DNA of 6,693 nt. Source: SIAJ01 sp036266155 (lineage in GTDB: Bacteria; Planctomycetota; Planctomycetia; Gemmatales; Gemmataceae). The notes under the pieces were generated by a model. The model was given only the letters and a program-made list of their open reading frames with translations. It had not been told where the DNA came from and made no database searches. Positions 5,904 to 6,693 of the stretch are shown piece by piece. The position numbers and the translations under genes are program-made. The stretch lies in the NCBI GenBank assembly GCA_036266155.1, contig DATANR010000030.1, forward strand, positions 1 through 6,693, read 5' to 3'. Numbering within the stretch: the first letter of the stretch is position 1; each line of letters begins with the position of its first letter.

Positions 5904-6186
5904 CCATTTGGCGCTGGTGCGGCAGATCCTCTGGCGATATGCGCCCGGCTTGGAGGTGCGAGCGTTCGGCTCTCGCGTGACCGGTACTGCCAAGCCGATG
6001 TCGGACCTCGATCTGTGCATCATGGACGCGGAGCGATTGTCGTCCGACGCGATGGACACATTGAGGGCCGCGCTCAGCGAATCGGTTCTTCCGTTCAAGG
6101 TGGACGTTGTCGAATGGGCGGCACTCAGCGGAAAGTTCCGCGCCATCATCGACAAACAATTCGTGGTCCTGCAGCCTGTCGATTGA
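5878..6186 (+). CDS. mntA: MntA-like minimal nucleotidyltransferase (antitoxin)
   Basis: The protein is a 102-residue minimal nucleotidyltransferase (MNT, pol-beta fold). GS at 31-32 with D43 and D45 form GSX10DXD (GSRVTGTAKPMSDLDL), and D76 in FKVDVVEW supplies the third metal-binding Asp, so the active site looks complete. In the studied HEPN/MNT systems this enzyme transfers AMP units from ATP to the Tyr of the toxin motif and so silences it. The start at 5878 is chosen because it gives the family's usual N-terminus (DLQPDHLALVRQIL) and because earlier in-frame ATGs add only sequence read from the hepT frame. It begins 26 bases before the hepT stop in another frame, suggesting translational coupling. 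It ends cleanly at TGA 6184-6186. The order toxin then transferase matches known pairs. Confidence 0.87.
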   Translation: MRSIDLQPDHLALVRQILWRYAPGLEVRAFGSRVTGTAKPMSDLDLCIMDAERLSSDAMDTLRAALSESVLPFKVDVVEWAALSGKFRAIIDKQFVVLQPVD

Positions 6187-6484
6187 GGTGTCGGGGCAAA
6201 TTCAAAACGGCAGCAGTTCACGAGCCGAGGTGACAAACGTACACAATGTGACTGATCCGTGAAGGTCTTTCTAATTTAGGTTACTCCGGGTTGAGGTGAC
6301 CGAAGCACCAAATACACAGAATGCCGTTGGTTCATCATTTTCCGCAGAAGCGGCGACGGAAATAATCCGTTGCGGAACGGGGGAAGCCGCCATGGTGCCG
6401 TCAATGGCAAGGCATACGGCATACCCCGAGGGTACTCTACCGCCCCTCGGGGTGTTCCGGCCGCGAGCCGTCAACTCTTGTTGG
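6187..6484. other. Gene-free stretch between mntA and the right-edge gene
   Basis: I see no gene here. It holds three short GAGGTG(A/T)C copies (6185-6192, 6227-6234, 6293-6300), unevenly spaced; a small hairpin CCGC/GCGG (6342-6353); a stem GCGACGGA/TCCGTTGC with AATAA loop (6353-6373); and the long perfect stem at 6421-6455. The A/T content is locally higher around 6265-6285. Open frames here lack family resemblance and credible starts. Confidence 0.5.
6421..6455 (-). terminator. 10-bp perfect inverted repeat, probable terminator of the 65-residue gene
   Basis: ACCCCGAGGG (6423-6432) pairs perfectly with CCCTCGGGGT (6444-6453), extendable by a T-G and an A-T pair, around an 11-base loop. 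It lies 30 bases past the minus-strand stop at 6485. No T-run follows on either strand, so termination is likely but not proven by sequence; it may also end the mntA transcript. Confidence 0.4.
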
Positions 6485-6682
6485 TCATGCCTCGGTGACT
6501 TGCACGATGAACCCCGGCGCGGCGGCGAGAACCTGATGCCAGCGGTTCGCCTCCGCAGCCTTTGCGAACGCCCGCTCCTGCCAGCCCATCGCGGTGCCGT
6601 CCGCTTTCCGGCCGCCGTACCGGATCGTGTACGTCCCCTGGCCGGCCGACGTCGGCCGCTCCTCACACCACACGTTCAACAT
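6485..6682 (-). CDS. Small hypothetical protein, 65 residues
   Basis: The ATG at 6682 is preceded by AGAGGG about 5 bases upstream, at the very edge of the window. The peptide has balanced composition: MLNVWCEERPTSAGQGTY, then IRYGGRKADG, WQERAFAKAAEANRWHQVL and a C-terminus GFIVQVTEA. The pattern of beta-like ends around a basic, Ala-rich helix suggests a small globular domain. It has no signal peptide or membrane segment. I do not recognise a family. A good ribosome binding site and a strong hairpin after the stop support it being real. It is convergent with mntA and shows no visible link to it. Confidence 0.55.
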   Translation of the reverse strand: MLNVWCEERPTSAGQGTYTIRYGGRKADGTAMGWQERAFAKAAEANRWHQVLAAAPGFIVQVTEA

Positions 6683-6693
6683 GCGGGCCCTCT

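Noticed and set aside
6185..6300. GAGGTG(A/T)C copies as possible replication iterons or a CRISPR-like array
   Set aside because: Only three 8-base copies, unevenly spaced and with no flanking similarity; likely chance.

Overview
The window is a GC-rich stretch (judged by eye, not counted) that looks like accessory or island DNA. The integrase style, the lack of clear Shine-Dalgarno sites at some starts, and the mix of families suggest a planctomycete of the Gemmata type. That assignment is an inference from family resemblance only; there is no rRNA or other marker here.

Left part (1-2074), read mostly on the minus strand, is an eroded integration locus. From right to left it holds: a tcmP-like gene (three-Cys-motif partner protein) broken by about five frameshifts; a 42-nt piece matching the 3' part of a tRNA-Pro(GGG), from anticodon loop to discriminator base, abutting the broken C-terminal end of tcmP; a short region with a 13-bp-arm stem-loop, tandem 11-bp repeats and a hairpin over a ribosome binding site; a tyrosine recombinase cut off before its catalytic domain; and a small secreted Pro/Gly-rich protein whose ATG overlaps the stop of the recombinase remnant (ATGA). 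A possible gene fragment runs off the left edge.

Middle part (2209-5340): a large plus-strand P-loop ATPase of the VirD4/TraD/HerA type, intact and without other conjugation genes in view, faces a minus-strand DUF932 (phage/plasmid-like) gene. The two converge on paired hairpins, one of which looks like an intrinsic terminator for the DUF932 gene.

Right part (5487-6186): a two-gene HEPN/MNT toxin-antitoxin-type operon, hepT-like then mntA-like, overlapping by 26 nt. The HEPN protein has RX4HXY and the nucleotidyltransferase has GSX10DXD plus a third Asp, the signatures of the HepT/MntA pair in which the transferase modifies the Tyr of the toxin. After a gene-free stretch of about 300 bases with hairpins, a 65-residue hypothetical gene lies on the minus strand at the right edge.

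Taken together this is a mobile-element graveyard next to an intact ATPase and an intact toxin-antitoxin-type pair. I see no CRISPR array, rRNA, complete tRNA or complete transposase.
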